A stretch of 64,000 nucleotides of DNA from Isotricha intestinalis (Eukaryota; Ciliophora; Litostomatea; Vestibuliferida; Isotrichidae). Both the position numbers and the translations under genes were made by a program. The stretch spans positions 1-64,000 of the forward strand of contig JAJJLU010000334.1 in assembly GCA_023807065.1 (NCBI GenBank), given 5' to 3'. The notes beneath the pieces are model-generated. The model was not told the origin of the DNA. It saw only the letters and a program-made list of their open reading frames with translations, and ran no database searches. This document shows, piece by piece, positions 11,107-22,160 of this stretch; positions within the stretch are counted from its first letter, which is position 1; every line of letters begins with the position of its first letter.

Positions 11107-12141
11107 ATGAAAATATATAAAAACCCAAAAAAATCAATATCCCAAAAAAAGAAGAAAGAAAAAACAGTAGATTTAGATCATATGAAAACAGTATTATTAA
11201 TAGAGCGTTTTCAAGAAATTCGTAGAAAGAGAATTCAAAAAGAGAGAAAAGAAAGAGAAGAACAAAAAAAAAGAAATGATGCAAGTCAATGGCATCCTTC
11301 AATATCAAAAGATGAAGTTTTAGGATATCAATTTAGAAGAAATCCATTTGAAGAAAAAAAAAATATGTTAAATAAATTTGATTTTAAAAAACATAAAATG
11401 CAAATTGAAAATGCAAATAGAAATATGGAAAAAAATAGAGTTAATAATGCTTTAAAAGCAGTTACTCTTCATTTTGTTGATGTTAAATCTAAATTACATC
11501 TTAAAGATGATGATGATTTAAATATATTAAAAGAAAAAATTAAAAGAAAACAGAAAAAAATACATACTAAAAGAAATATAACAAATAATTACAATGATTA
11601 TAGACCAAAAACATCAAAAATAAATATTGAAAAAAATAATACTTTTAATCAATTAAAAATTCAAAATTATACTAAAGATGCAATTAATAAAAAAAAAAAA
11701 ATTTATCCTCAAAAAAATAATAAAACATATAATACTGTTTTGTCATTGACAAATTCATATAATAATATTTCTAACACTGAAAATTCATATAATATTTTGA
11801 AAAAAAGAAGACCAATTTCTACAAGTCCTAATAATAGTGTTCAAAATAAACCAATTTATACAACTGATATTAAAGTTTTTTATGATGATTATAATCGAAT
11901 TAAAGATAAAATGGTTTATGAAAATATTAAATTTAGAAAAAGACATTTAATGGATGATGATACTATTAATGATATTATGAATATTAGAAGTGAAATGCTT
12001 TTTTTTTGCTTAAAGAATAAATATATTAATTGTAAATTTCCTAAATATACAATCGAAAAAAAGAAAAAACCTCAAATTGATGTTTTTATTGATAAATTAA
12101 TTAATCAATGTCAACAAATGGATTTTGAATTAAATAATTAA
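11107..12141 (+). CDS. Basic, charged protein of unknown function (344 aa)
   Basis: This is an open frame from ATG to TAA. The first 60 residues are a Lys/Arg/Glu-rich likely helix (FQEIRRKRIQKERKEREEQKKR). A more conserved-looking block follows: ASQWHPSISKDEVLGYQFRR near 58-77, then a helical region around residues 85-125 (ALKAVTLHFVDVKSKLHL). The middle is Asn/Lys-rich, and the C terminus (VYENIKFRKRHLMDDDTIN ... INQCQQMDFEL) is again helical. It has no signal peptide or membrane span. The style resembles axonemal or cytoskeletal proteins of ciliates, but I recognise no family. Confidence 0.82.
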   Translation: MKIYKNPKKSISQKKKKEKTVDLDHMKTVLLIERFQEIRRKRIQKERKEREEQKKRNDASQWHPSISKDEVLGYQFRRNPFEEKKNMLNKFDFKKHKMQIENANRNMEKNRVNNALKAVTLHFVDVKSKLHLKDDDDLNILKEKIKRKQKKIHTKRNITNNYNDYRPKTSKINIEKNNTFNQLKIQNYTKDAINKKKKIYPQKNNKTYNTVLSLTNSYNNISNTENSYNILKKRRPISTSPNNSVQNKPIYTTDIKVFYDDYNRIKDKMVYENIKFRKRHLMDDDTINDIMNIRSEMLFFCLKNKYINCKFPKYTIEKKKKPQIDVFIDKLINQCQQMDFELNN

Positions 12142-12497
12142 ACAATTTTATATAATTTTATATTATAATATTATTTTTTAGTATTTGAATAATATATAAA
12201 TAATATATTAATATAATATATAAACAGAGAAATATTAGGTTTAATATAATTATTGAAATTGTTTTATTTTTCTTTTTTATTTAATATTTTACTATATTTT
12301 TTATACATTTTAAAATTTAATTTTATAATAATCTTTTGAAAATTTTTCAAGTATATCATTTTTTTTAAATAAAAACAAAATTTATTCTTTAATAATTATT
12401 AATAATAAAAAACTCTTCATTATTAAATAATTTCATAACTTAAAAAATATGTAAACATTTTTATTTTTAATTAACATTCAAATGATTTCTCTAAAAT
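12142..12497. other. Intergenic, 356 nt, between convergent genes
   Basis: A+T-rich 3' flanks of two convergent genes. No feature seen. Confidence 0.6.
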
Positions 12498-13835
12498 TTA
12501 TGAAAGAACAATTCTAGGATTTGAAGAATTAAAAGTTTGTCCTGAATTAAAATAACTGTCTTTTTTATTTAAATAAAAAAAGATTCCAAAAGAAATTATT
12601 CCAATGACGACAATAATAACAATAATGGAAATAATAGTTGTTCCATAAGAAAACCAAAACGTAATTTTGTCATAAATATTTATAATATTAGTAGTATCAG
12701 AATAAAATTGTAATTTTCCTTCAGCATCATTAAATAAAGTATGAAAATTTTTAAAAAAAGGCATTCCCAAAATTATCGTTTCTATTTCAGTAAAAATAAA
12801 AACACAAATATAATATTTATCTTCTTTTATAAAAAGATCATTAGAAGGAATAGTAAAAGAATAATTACCAAAAACAAGAGAAATATCATTAATATCATTA
12901 TAATTTTCACAAGCAATTAAATAATTAATTTTTTTTTCATCATTAATTAAATGACAATTTTTCCCATTTAATCCTTTAAAAATAATATTTCTTAATTTTA
13001 AAGGACAAACAATTAAATTAGTACCAGTATCAAAAATAGTTTGATAATTATAAGCATAAACAGCATTATCAGTAAAGTTATTAACATTTCCAAAAATAAA
13101 ATATCTTAATAAACATTGCCAATATAGGATTCCTTGTAATCCTTCAATAAAACAATAACCAGTATTATTTTTAGAAAAATCATTATGAATACCTCCGAGA
13201 AATAAATTATAATTAGATGAATTAATTTTTTTTTTTAGAGAAAACATTTTTTTATCAATTAATCCAGTATTATATAATTGTTTATAAAAAATAAGTTCTC
13301 CGATTTGAGTAGGATAATATCTAAAAGCACCTAAAATACCATCAATATTAGTAACATTAAATTGTGTTAAAGAAGCAACTCCGAAAATAAGTGAAAAATT
13401 AACTTTTTGAAATTTAATTATATCTTCACCATATTGTCCCTTACAATAACCTGTTCCATATTTAAATTCAAAATCAATATTTTTCTCTTTAAAAGTACTT
13501 GAATTAGATTTATTGAAATGATTATTAATTTTAATTGTATCATCACTTCCTAAACCTGGAATCCAAAGAGCATATGATCCTGTGTCAAATATTACTTTAA
13601 AATTTTGATTCGGATTTCCTATTGATATTGGGATATATAATAAATTCTCTTTTGATAAAAAAATTATGTCTTCTTCTATTATTAAATTACGTAAATTAAA
13701 TTTCTTTTCACTCCTTTTTATTATTATTTTTCTTGATTTATATGATGATGTATTTATCTCATATAATGGAATATCTATTAAAGATAATAATTGGTTTATT
13801 ATATTGAAAAATAAAATAAAATTTAAAATTTTCAT
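12498..13835 (-). CDS. Pepsin-like aspartic protease, type-I membrane-anchored
   Basis: The protein has 445 residues. An N-terminal hydrophobic stretch (about 3-20) is a likely signal peptide, and a propeptide follows to about residue 60. The first catalytic motif is FDTGS with Asp84, in IFDTGSYALWIPG. The flap region reads KYGTGYCKGQYGEDII, as in family A1. The second motif is IFDTGTNL near 268. The tail EIETIILGMPFFKNFHTLF is the usual A1 C-terminal block. Unlike soluble cathepsin D types, a single strong membrane helix (about 393-420, IISIIVIIVVIGIISFGIFF) and a short cytosolic tail follow. The protease domain therefore probably faces the lumen or exterior: an endosomal, food-vacuole or surface enzyme. 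Cys pairs suggest disulphides. Confidence 0.93.
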   Translation of the reverse strand: MKILNFILFFNIINQLLSLIDIPLYEINTSSYKSRKIIIKRSEKKFNLRNLIIEEDIIFLSKENLLYIPISIGNPNQNFKVIFDTGSYALWIPGLGSDDTIKINNHFNKSNSSTFKEKNIDFEFKYGTGYCKGQYGEDIIKFQKVNFSLIFGVASLTQFNVTNIDGILGAFRYYPTQIGELIFYKQLYNTGLIDKKMFSLKKKINSSNYNLFLGGIHNDFSKNNTGYCFIEGLQGILYWQCLLRYFIFGNVNNFTDNAVYAYNYQTIFDTGTNLIVCPLKLRNIIFKGLNGKNCHLINDEKKINYLIACENYNDINDISLVFGNYSFTIPSNDLFIKEDKYYICVFIFTEIETIILGMPFFKNFHTLFNDAEGKLQFYSDTTNIINIYDKITFWFSYGTTIISIIVIIVVIGIISFGIFFYLNKKDSYFNSGQTFNSSNPRIVLS

Positions 13836-14374
13836 TTTTTTATATAAAATAATTAATTTAAAAAATTAAAAAAACTAAGAATGATAAAATAATATTTAAT
13901 AATATCGATTAAATTTAAGAATGATTTTATAAATCTAGATAAAGAATAATTAATTTATGTAATGTAATCATTATTGAATGATATTATAAAATATTTATTT
14001 TATACTTAGTTTAAATTAAATGAAAATTAGTTTAATTTTATAAATTTATAGTCAAAAAGTTTGGAAGATAAAATTCTTAAAAAATGAGATTTATCTATAT
14101 TATAATTAATTTAAAAGCTATAAAAAGTAAATTTAATTCATATTCAAAATATTATGTAGATTATATTAGGGAAAATAATGATTTTAAATTAATACAAAAT
14201 TTATAATAAATTTATTTATCTTTTACCTCAAATAAGATATAGATAATCTTAACTTTAGATATAGTTTTTATTCAAATTAACTGTTACTTGATATAAACAT
14301 TATTTACAATCATGATAATCTTTTAGATATTAATAAACTTTTTCTAAAAGCTAAAAATAATAAAAAAAAATATT
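13836..14374. other. Intergenic, 539 nt
   Basis: The spacer between two minus-strand genes holds the promoter of the protease gene and the 3' flank of the CK1 gene. I saw no gene or structured element. Confidence 0.6.
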
Positions 14375-15603
14375 TTACATTTCACAACATTTTGAAGAAG
14401 CTTTTTCATCTAAATTTTTATTTTCAGCAATAACATTGATATTACTATTATATTTAGAATTATTTAAATTATTATTTCCTTCAGTTTGAATAGTTTTATA
14501 TAAAGTTAAATTATTACCATTAGTAGTAGTAACTTCTTCTCTTTTATTTTTTTTCTTTTTATAAATTAAACTTTCACTTTCTTTTCTATAAACAGTTTTT
14601 TTTTCAGAAATAGAAATTAAATCATTATTAAAATCTTTTCTTTTTTTAATATCAGAAGCAGTAGTCCAATCGTAAAAAAAATCAAAATTATCATTTAAAT
14701 CATTAACAACATAAGAATAAAAAATATTTTTTATATTATCATAATTAGGTTCTTCTAAATAATCTAAATTTCTAGCATAATTAACAAATTCTTGAAAAAT
14801 AAAAGGAAATCCTCTGCATAATTCTTCACTAGTAGTTTCTTTTTTTTTTTCTAAAATTTTTTTATATCTTTCTTCTTTAGCTTTAACTTTTAATCCTTGC
14901 CAAGGTAAACTTCCTTTTAAAAAATATAATAAAACATAACTAACACTTTCTAAATCATCTCTACGACTTTGTTCATATTCTTCTAAAGCATGAATAGAAG
15001 CATATCTTGCAGTTCCACTAATTTTTTTCTTTTAATTAAAGGATATTGAAGTAAAGTTTTACTAGATCTATATTTTTTAGATAAACCAAAATCTATAATA
15101 TATAAATAAGCATTATTTTCATTTATTCCCATTACAAAATTATCTGGCTTTATATCTCGATGAATAATATGTCTTTCATGTATATATTGTAATATATTTA
15201 TCATTTGATAACCTAATAAACATACTGTTTTTATTGAAAATATTTTATGAATATTTATTAAGTCTTCTAAACTTTTTCCCATTAATTGCATTATTAAAAT
15301 ATTATAATATAAATCTTGACCAAAAAAAATGATATTTGGTATATTTCCTCCTTTTAAATATGTCATTATTGTTGCTTCTGATTCCAATAATCCTTGATTA
15401 TTATTTTTATTTTCTAATTTCATTGCATAATAATTATTATTATATTCTACTTTATATACTTTTCCAAATGAACCTTCTCCTAATTTTTTTATTGGCTTAT
15501 ATTTTGAAAAAAAAATGGTGTTCATTAAAGGATCATTATTTTCGTAATGAATCATGTTAATGTTATTATCACTTTTTGCATACTTCTTCACTTTTTCTTC
15601 CAT
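14375..15603 (-). CDS. Casein kinase 1-family protein kinase, interrupted by a one-base frameshift
   Basis: The ATG is at 15601-15603. The first frame covers the Gly loop LGEGSFGKVY (41-50), Lys62, HRDIKPDN (148-155) and DFG (171-173). It shifts in a run of seven T (15022-15028, plus strand). After the shift the conserved CK1 block SGTARYASI, then EQSRRDDLES and YFLKGSLPWQGLK, reads in the next frame through to CCEM and TAA at 14375-14377. The span is 1229 nt, one base short of a multiple of three, so one extra A in the coding-strand homopolymer would restore about 409 residues. SGTARYASI and SRRDDLE are diagnostic of CK1. No GT...AG intron fits. The C terminus has two adjacent Cys near the end, a possible lipidation site. 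Most likely an assembly indel; a recent pseudogene is possible. Confidence 0.88.
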
Positions 15604-16146
15604 TCTTTTTTTTATTTATAATTATTATGTTAAATTTATTATTATTTAAGAAATATAAATTTATTAAAAATTATATTTTATCCACATAAATAAAATTTAA
15701 AAATAAACTTTCTTTTGTCTTTAATATTTGTTTTTTAGTAATATATGAATTTTTTTAAACTTTTTAAATTGTTGTTCCACTTATTTAATTTTTTTCTTAT
15801 TTATAGTTTTTATTTAAGGTGTCAAAATTTTTTTAAACTACTAACCACAAAAATTATATTCATAAATTGAAAATAAAAATAAAATAAAAGATGTTTTTTC
15901 TGCTTGATAAATTTTTAAATTAATTTTTGGTTTAAATAAATATGATGAAATTTTTTTTTCAAATAAAAAATAAATTTATTATTATTTAAAATATATAATA
16001 AAATTTTTAAAGTTTAATAAATAATTCAAATAGATTATTTATTATTAAAAAGATAAAAAAGAATAATTATATAGTATATAAATTAAAAAAAAATTAAATA
16101 ATAAACAAAAAATAGATTATATAAACAAAATATATTATTTTTAAAA
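15604..16146. other. Intergenic, 543 nt
   Basis: This is the spacer between two minus-strand genes. It is A+T-rich with frequent stops; nothing recognised. Confidence 0.6.
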
Positions 16147-17409
16147 TTAATAATTTTCATAAGAATTAGATTTTATATTAATAGTTGATCTATTCCCACT
16201 TCTACTTATTTTAGTATTATTATAATACATAGTAGAAAGTGTTGAAGTTTTGTTTTTATCTTTTGTCATTGAATTTCTACTACTTGGAATTGCACTTGAA
16301 TATTGAGAAAATTTAAAAAAATTATTATAATTAAAAAAATTAGAATTAGAACCTCTATGACTAAAATATTTTGAATTAATTTCTGTTCTTTTTATTCCTT
16401 CAAAATTATTCATTGAATTATTTTTATTATGTTTATTATTTTTTTTATTTGATGAAGTCTTTGTTGAAAGACAACTTAATATTTTATTATAAGTATTAGT
16501 GAAAAGTTGATTATCCAAAATATTAATTTTTTTTTTATTTTCATATCTATTATTTACAATATTATTAATATTATTTTTAATATTATTTATATTATTATTA
16601 ATATTATTATTAATATTTATAGGTGGTTTTAATTCTTTAAATGACATAGTATTATTTTGTTTTTTTAAATTTATTTTATTTCTTTTTGGAGGATTATAAT
16701 TTTGATTTATAATATAATTTGATGATAATTTTCCATTATTAATATTTATATTTATGTTTGAATTTTGATTTTGTTTTAATTCTTTTAACTCTTTTTCTAC
16801 TTTATATAATTTATTATTTAGTTTTTCTAATTGAATTTTTAAACTTAATATTGTTTTTTGACTGATTTCTCTTTTTGAATCAGTTAATTTTTTTTCTAAT
16901 TCTAATTGATTAATTGCTTTTTTTAAATTTGAATTTTCTCTTCTTAAAATTTCTATTTCGTTTTCTTTTCTATCATTATCTAAAAAATTTTTTCCATCAT
17001 ATTTTAACTTTTGTTTTAAATTTTCATATTCACATTCCAAATCCATTAAATTTCTTAGTTTTATTTCATAAGTATCTCTTTGAATTTTAAATTGTAATTG
17101 TTTACTAATATAAAATCTTAATTGACTTTCTAAATTTTTTAATTGATTATCATAGTTATATCTTTCATTTAATAATATATTCTCTTTAAAATTTTGTTTA
17201 TTTAATTCATCTATTTTTTTATTTATTAATATTGGAATTGATTCTTTAATATAATTAATTATTGTTGAAATATCTGTTGATAAAATAGATTCTTCATATT
17301 CTTTTTTATTCAAATTTTTTTTTTTTCCTTTTATTTGTTCTATTATATAATAATATAAATCATAAACTTTTTTTTTATCTTCAAAATTGTCTCCTTCAAT
17401 AATATTCAT
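16147..17409 (-). CDS. Coiled-coil protein of unknown function (420 aa)
   Basis: Residues about 60-220 form long predicted coiled coils, with heptad-like LESQLRFYISKQLQFK, LRNLMDLECEYENLKQKLKY and LERRENS/ELEKKL-type segments. The block LKYDGKNFLDNDRKENEIE looks like a conserved turn between two coils. From about 225 the protein is Asn/Ser-rich and basic, with several Ser-rich stretches and no domain. It has no signal or membrane segment. The coil followed by a disordered tail fits a basal-body, cortical or cytoskeletal scaffold. That is only an impression from architecture; I recognise no named family. Confidence 0.82.
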   Translation of the reverse strand: MNIIEGDNFEDKKKVYDLYYYIIEQIKGKKKNLNKKEYEESILSTDISTIINYIKESIPILINKKIDELNKQNFKENILLNERYNYDNQLKNLESQLRFYISKQLQFKIQRDTYEIKLRNLMDLECEYENLKQKLKYDGKNFLDNDRKENEIEILRRENSNLKKAINQLELEKKLTDSKREISQKTILSLKIQLEKLNNKLYKVEKELKELKQNQNSNINININNGKLSSNYIINQNYNPPKRNKINLKKQNNTMSFKELKPPININNNINNNINNIKNNINNIVNNRYENKKKINILDNQLFTNTYNKILSCLSTKTSSNKKNNKHNKNNSMNNFEGIKRTEINSKYFSHRGSNSNFFNYNNFFKFSQYSSAIPSSRNSMTKDKNKTSTLSTMYYNNTKISRSGNRSTINIKSNSYENY

Positions 17410-18001
17410 TTTTAATTTTAAATTTTACCTTAATTTTTTTTTTAAAAATAATTGAAACCAAAACAAAAAGAAAAATAAATAAAAATATAATTAATCATTA
17501 TTAATTTTATCAATAACTAAATTTGAGAATATACTTTTTTTCAAATTTGAATTTGTTTTTTAATATATTAAATTTTGTTTGGTCAATTTTATAGAAATAT
17601 TTATTATTTTTTAAGTTGATCCTTATTTTTTTTTATGAAATAATTTGAAATAATATAAAGAAAAAATGATGAAAATATTTTAGTTTCTTTGTTTGTTTTT
17701 TGTATATTTGAAAACAAAAGCTTTACAATTTCAAAAATTATATAGAGTAAAAGTGGAAATTGAAATAAAATTTTTTTTAAAAAAACTAAACAACATTTAA
17801 TTTTAAAATTAAAATTTAATTATAAACTTTATTCATATTTTTAAAATATTAAATATAAGAAATTTAAAAATGAAAATAAACTTTGATAAAATAGTGATTT
17901 AATATAAATCTCTTTAACCAAAAATAAACAATTGAAGATAAAATAAAAAATAAAAATGAATTAATATACCATCAATATTTAATATATATTATTTATATTT
18001 T
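17410..18001. other. Intergenic, 592 nt
   Basis: The spacer lies between two minus-strand genes. I saw nothing beyond A/T homopolymer runs. Confidence 0.6.
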
Positions 18002-18520
18002 TTAAAAATCTTCTGGAATGTAATAAGGATTATTTACATTTTTAATTTTCTCTTCTACAATTATTTGATTTTCTTCGATTTTAACTTCTTTATGAGTATT
18101 ATTAATATGATTATTTTTTTCTTCAATGTTAGGAATTAAAATTTCAAAAATAATTAATATTATTCCCGAAATTAGTAATATAATAGAAGTAAATTTATGT
18201 AAATAAAAATTATCATTAATAAATAATAAACTAATTATTATCATTAAAATACCTTTTCCATTACAAGAACAAATAATTCCTAAATTTTCTTTTAAATATA
18301 TAGGAAATGAAGGAGGAAATAAAATATTCCAAATCATCAATAAAAGAAGAATACATGAATAAATTATTAAAGCATAATCACTCCAAAAACAATTTAATTG
18401 AATCACATCAATACTACTTGAAATTATAAATAAAGTTCCTGAAAAACATGATAATATTACTTCCAAATAGTCTTTAAATATTCTTGCTTTTCTTATCATT
18501 TCAGGTTCTTTGGATGACAT
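18002..18520 (-). CDS. Small four-span membrane protein, possibly COPI-associated family
   Basis: The protein has 172 residues with four hydrophobic segments at about 19-37, 47-66, 90-105 and 112-132. A charged cytosolic tail follows (EEKNNHINNTHKEVKIEE). The pattern of paired helices, the loop ENLGIICSCNGKGILMI between helices 2 and 3, and the length resemble COPI-associated/TVP-like Golgi membrane proteins. In that family a Gly-Arg/Lys-Gly motif starts helix 3. Similarity is weak and judged by eye, so treat the family as a suggestion. No signal peptide is cleaved: the N terminus is hydrophilic (MSSKEPEMIRKARIFKDY). Confidence 0.75.
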   Translation of the reverse strand: MSSKEPEMIRKARIFKDYLEVILSCFSGTLFIISSSIDVIQLNCFWSDYALIIYSCILLLLMIWNILFPPSFPIYLKENLGIICSCNGKGILMIIISLLFINDNFYLHKFTSIILLISGIILIIFEILIPNIEEKNNHINNTHKEVKIEENQIIVEEKIKNVNNPYYIPEDF

Positions 18521-18794
18521 AATGTATTTAAATAATTATTAGTTTAATATTAAAATAATGAATAGATAAAAAATTACAAATAATAAAAAAAATAAATAAA
18601 TAAAATTATGTAATTTTCTTATTGAAATATTTTGTTAAATTTCAAAATTTTTTTTGTCAAATTTAAAAAAACAAAATAGAAACAAAGAATGAATATTTAT
18701 AATTTTCAATTTTTTTATATTTATTTATGAAAAACATTTAAATTTTGAAGAAAAAAGAATTATATTTATTTGAAAAAAAATATAATAATAATAA

Positions 18795-20165
18795 TTAAAA
18801 AGCCATATCAGTATTAGAATATTGAAACATTGAACTAGAACTAATTAAACCACTATCAGTTCCATGATTTCCTAAATCGATAGCTAATTCTTCTTCTAAT
18901 TTTTTTAAATGTAATTTAAATAAATTAATTTGTTTATCTATTTTTTTAACAGTTAAATTTGAATTATTTTCACCTGCAATTTTTTTTGCAATATCAAATT
19001 TTTGAAATTCTAATTGAATTAATTCTTTATTTAATTCAATAATTTGTTGAATTAAATTTGCATTTGGATGTGTTCTTAATAATAAACCTTGAATATAATC
19101 TTTTTGTTTTAATAATAAATCATATTTATTATCATTTTGTTTTTTATATAAAGAAGAATTTTTTTCTGATTGAGAAGTTAATTTTATTTTATATTCTTTT
19201 ACTTTTTGCATTAAATTATTTCTTTCATTATAATATTTTTTTATTTTTTCTTCTAATTCAATTCTATTCTTTTCCATTTGATTTTTTAACACTTTATATT
19301 CATTAAATAAATTAGAATATTGTTCATTTAACATATTATAATTTTTATCTTTTTCTTGAATTGAAAATGTAAATTGTTGATCTAAAGTATTATATTGTTC
19401 ATTTAATTTTACTTGTTTTTGATATTCAATTTCTTTTTCTTTTATTTCAACTGATAAAGTTTTTATTTTATTTTCATTTAAACTTATTTGACCTTTCAAT
19501 TTTTCAATTTCTAATTTTAATTTATTTATTTCTGAATTATATTTATTATTTAATTCTACATTTAATTTTTTTAAATTTGAATTTTCTCCTTTTAAAACAG
19601 TAATTTCAATTTCTAATTTTTCAATATCAACATCATTATTTTTTCTTTCGCTTTCTTCAATCTTTTTTTCTAGTTCATTAATATGATTTTGTAATTGTAA
19701 TATTTTATCATTTAATTTATTAATATTAATTTGATATTTTTCATTACTTTCTTTTAAATCTTTTTGTAATTTATTATTTATTTCTAATAAATCATTTTTT
19801 TCAGTTTCTAATTTTTTCATTTTACTATCATTACTATTTTCTTCAAAAGATTGATTAACATGACTAAATTTTTCAGTTAAATTAATATAATCTTTATGTA
19901 AAGATTTAATTGTTTCTAAAGCTTCATTTAATTGAATTTCTAATTCTGAATTATGATTTGTTAAATATATATTTTTATCTTGTAATTCAGATATTATAAC
20001 TTTTGCTATTACTAAACCTCTTTTATAATTTTGATATAAATTTTTCTCATTTATATTTGTTGGTTCTAAAAAAAATAAAGATTCATTTGTTTGAGTATTT
20101 CCTTGTGATTGATCTTCTGTTTGGGTCATATCATATTTTTGAATTAATTTACTTATTTGTTCCAT
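18795..20165 (-). CDS. Long coiled-coil protein (456 aa)
   Basis: The ATG lies at 20163-20165 and the frame ends in TAA. The N terminus has a short QTxxQSQGNTQTNESLFFLEP stretch. The block NLYQNYKRGLVIAKVIISEL (about 43-65) looks globular or conserved. From about 65 to 430 it is near-continuous coiled coil (NSELEIQLNEALETIKSL, LEKKIEESERKNNDVDIEKLE, LNKELIQLEFQKFDIAKKI). The C terminus ends in Ser-rich sequence with TDMAF. It has no membrane segment. Such proteins are typical of ciliate cytoskeletal or ciliary scaffolds, but no family name can be given. Confidence 0.85.
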   Translation of the reverse strand: MEQISKLIQKYDMTQTEDQSQGNTQTNESLFFLEPTNINEKNLYQNYKRGLVIAKVIISELQDKNIYLTNHNSELEIQLNEALETIKSLHKDYINLTEKFSHVNQSFEENSNDSKMKKLETEKNDLLEINNKLQKDLKESNEKYQININKLNDKILQLQNHINELEKKIEESERKNNDVDIEKLEIEITVLKGENSNLKKLNVELNNKYNSEINKLKLEIEKLKGQISLNENKIKTLSVEIKEKEIEYQKQVKLNEQYNTLDQQFTFSIQEKDKNYNMLNEQYSNLFNEYKVLKNQMEKNRIELEEKIKKYYNERNNLMQKVKEYKIKLTSQSEKNSSLYKKQNDNKYDLLLKQKDYIQGLLLRTHPNANLIQQIIELNKELIQLEFQKFDIAKKIAGENNSNLTVKKIDKQINLFKLHLKKLEEELAIDLGNHGTDSGLISSSSMFQYSNTDMAF

Positions 20166-20897
20166 TTAAATTTATTTTTATTAAAAACTTTAAAAATTCA
20201 AAAAAAAGAATTATTTTTATATTTCACAGAGATTATTTATTATATTAAAAATTAATATAAATACTATTAATTTTAAATCAATATTATTAAATGTATTCAA
20301 AATAATGGAAAGAAGAAAAAAAAATATTAAAAAATATTTGAAAATAATGTTTCAAAAAATAAACAATAAATCCTCAATAATAGATTCAATATTTTTTAAT
20401 ATATATTTTTAATTTTATCCTAATATGTAATTTTTAAACAGGATTCAATTATTTAAAATATAAGGAATAACCAGATTATATTAGTATTAAAATTTTATTA
20501 TAGAGATATAAATTTCAAATACTTATTTAAAAATTCAATATATTTATTTAATCAATATTTCATATAATTAAAACAATCAATTTCTATATTTTTTTATTAT
20601 AGTAATTGCATTTATTCAATGTAATACTATTTCAGAATTTTAAAATAATAATATAGTGTTTTTGAGTGTTTATATAATTTTAAACAATAAAATTCTAAAT
20701 AATATTGTTTGCAATTTTATTTTATTATTATTTGATTTCATAATTGCTTAATTTGCTTGTGTGATAATTTTTACTAACTAATTAAATTTTATAATCAGAA
20801 TTTATTAAATTTCATTTATTTTCTTTTTTTAATTTATTGATTTTGCTTCATTCATTTTTTATTTTTATTATTTTATAATTATTCAACTAACTTTAAA
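20166..20897. other. Intergenic, 732 nt, divergent
   Basis: The long divergent spacer separates the coiled-coil gene (minus) from the next plus-strand gene. I searched it by eye for RNA genes and small exons and saw none. Confidence 0.55.
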
Positions 20898-22160
20898 ATG
20901 GAAAATTTGCCTTTTTTTAAATTTGTGAATGAAATGAATATAAATGATATTCTTTCAAAAATAAAAAGATTAACTTTTGAATGGAAATTTAATGAAATAA
21001 TTTCTTTAATTAACGAATATTTTCCCAATTTTTTTATTAAATATGAAAGACTTTTATATTTGTTAATGAAGCTTATATTAATTGAAAAAATTATTTATGG
21101 AGAAAATAAAGAAGAATCATCTGAATTTTATACTGAATATTTTTATCCAATGTTAAAAAAAATATATGGCAATACAATTAAATGTGAATATAAAAATACT
21201 TTATTTAAAAATGTATTAACAAATAGTGAATTAAATAATTCTTATAATGACCCTAAACTAACAATTAAAATTCAATCTTTCTTTGAAAGATTTTTAAATA
21301 ATATTGAAAAATATATTAGAAGAGAATTTAATCCAATATTTATAAATATTAATAATAATAAAGAAAAAGAAGAAGATAATTTAAGTGATGTAGAAAGTCA
21401 ATTATCAAATTATAGAAAAGAAGAAATGAAAGTTAGAAAAAATATTTTATTTAATGTAACAATACCTAATAAAGAAGAAATATACAATGATAAAAATAAA
21501 AAACCAATTTTTGAAAATAACGGAATAAATAAATTAGAAAAACAAAAAGAAAAACCTAAGAATATTAGAAAAATAAATTTTACAAAAAAAATAGTTAGAA
21601 AATTTAAAAAATATTTAAAAACAAGATTAGATTCAATAAGATATGAATTTTGGATTTTATTTGTAAAAGAAAATTATCTTCCTCCTTTTAAATTAGATAA
21701 TAATATAGAATATAAATCTTTTAGTCAATCATATTTAAAATGGTTATTTAATCATGAAGGAGGAATAGAATTATATAATGATTATATTATTCAAAAAGGA
21801 GATATTGAAATAAAAAGAATGTTAGATTCATATTCAATTAAAGATGAATTTCAAAAAGAAAAAATGGAAAAATATTTTAGAGAATTTGCTTTGATTTTTA
21901 GTGAAAGAAAAAAATTTGATAGAGAATATATTCAAGAACAAATTGAAAGTGCTATGGGAATTAATAAAAATTTAGATGTTAAAAGAGATGAATTATTTTC
22001 AGATTTATTAAATGAATTAAAAGATGATAAAAATGAAAATAAAAAATATGAAAGAAGAAGAGGGTTTATTAATTATGATTGGTTTGATAAAATAATTAAA
22101 TCTGATTCTTCTTCTAATTCTTCTTCTGATTTAGAAATGGAAGATTTTAAAGAAGATTAA
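20898..22160 (+). CDS. Conserved-looking helical protein of unknown function (420 aa)
   Basis: The N terminus (1-60) is a helical pair, ILSKIKRLTFEWKFNEIISL then LINEYFPNFFIKYERLLYLL. The helix-Asn-Glu-Tyr-Phe-Pro pattern recalls a CTLH-like module, but weakly. A basic central segment (about 225-245) leads to a second, more ordered region: LDSIRYEFWILFVKENYLPP, then SFSQSYLKWLFNHEGGIELY and ERKKFDREYIQEQIESAMG (about 245-355). The end is acidic and Ser-rich (SDSSSNSSSDLEMEDF). The Trp/Phe-rich spacing in the second region argues for a real folded domain. I cannot name it; a family shared among ciliates is plausible but unchecked. Confidence 0.82.
   Translation: MENLPFFKFVNEMNINDILSKIKRLTFEWKFNEIISLINEYFPNFFIKYERLLYLLMKLILIEKIIYGENKEESSEFYTEYFYPMLKKIYGNTIKCEYKNTLFKNVLTNSELNNSYNDPKLTIKIQSFFERFLNNIEKYIRREFNPIFININNNKEKEEDNLSDVESQLSNYRKEEMKVRKNILFNVTIPNKEEIYNDKNKKPIFENNGINKLEKQKEKPKNIRKINFTKKIVRKFKKYLKTRLDSIRYEFWILFVKENYLPPFKLDNNIEYKSFSQSYLKWLFNHEGGIELYNDYIIQKGDIEIKRMLDSYSIKDEFQKEKMEKYFREFALIFSERKKFDREYIQEQIESAMGINKNLDVKRDELFSDLLNELKDDKNENKKYERRRGFINYDWFDKIIKSDSSSNSSSDLEMEDFKED

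Noticed and set aside
14375..15603. Programmed ribosomal frameshift in CK1
   Set aside because: The site lacks the AAA-TAA/TAG pattern known from Euplotes and lies in a plain homopolymer; an indel is simpler.
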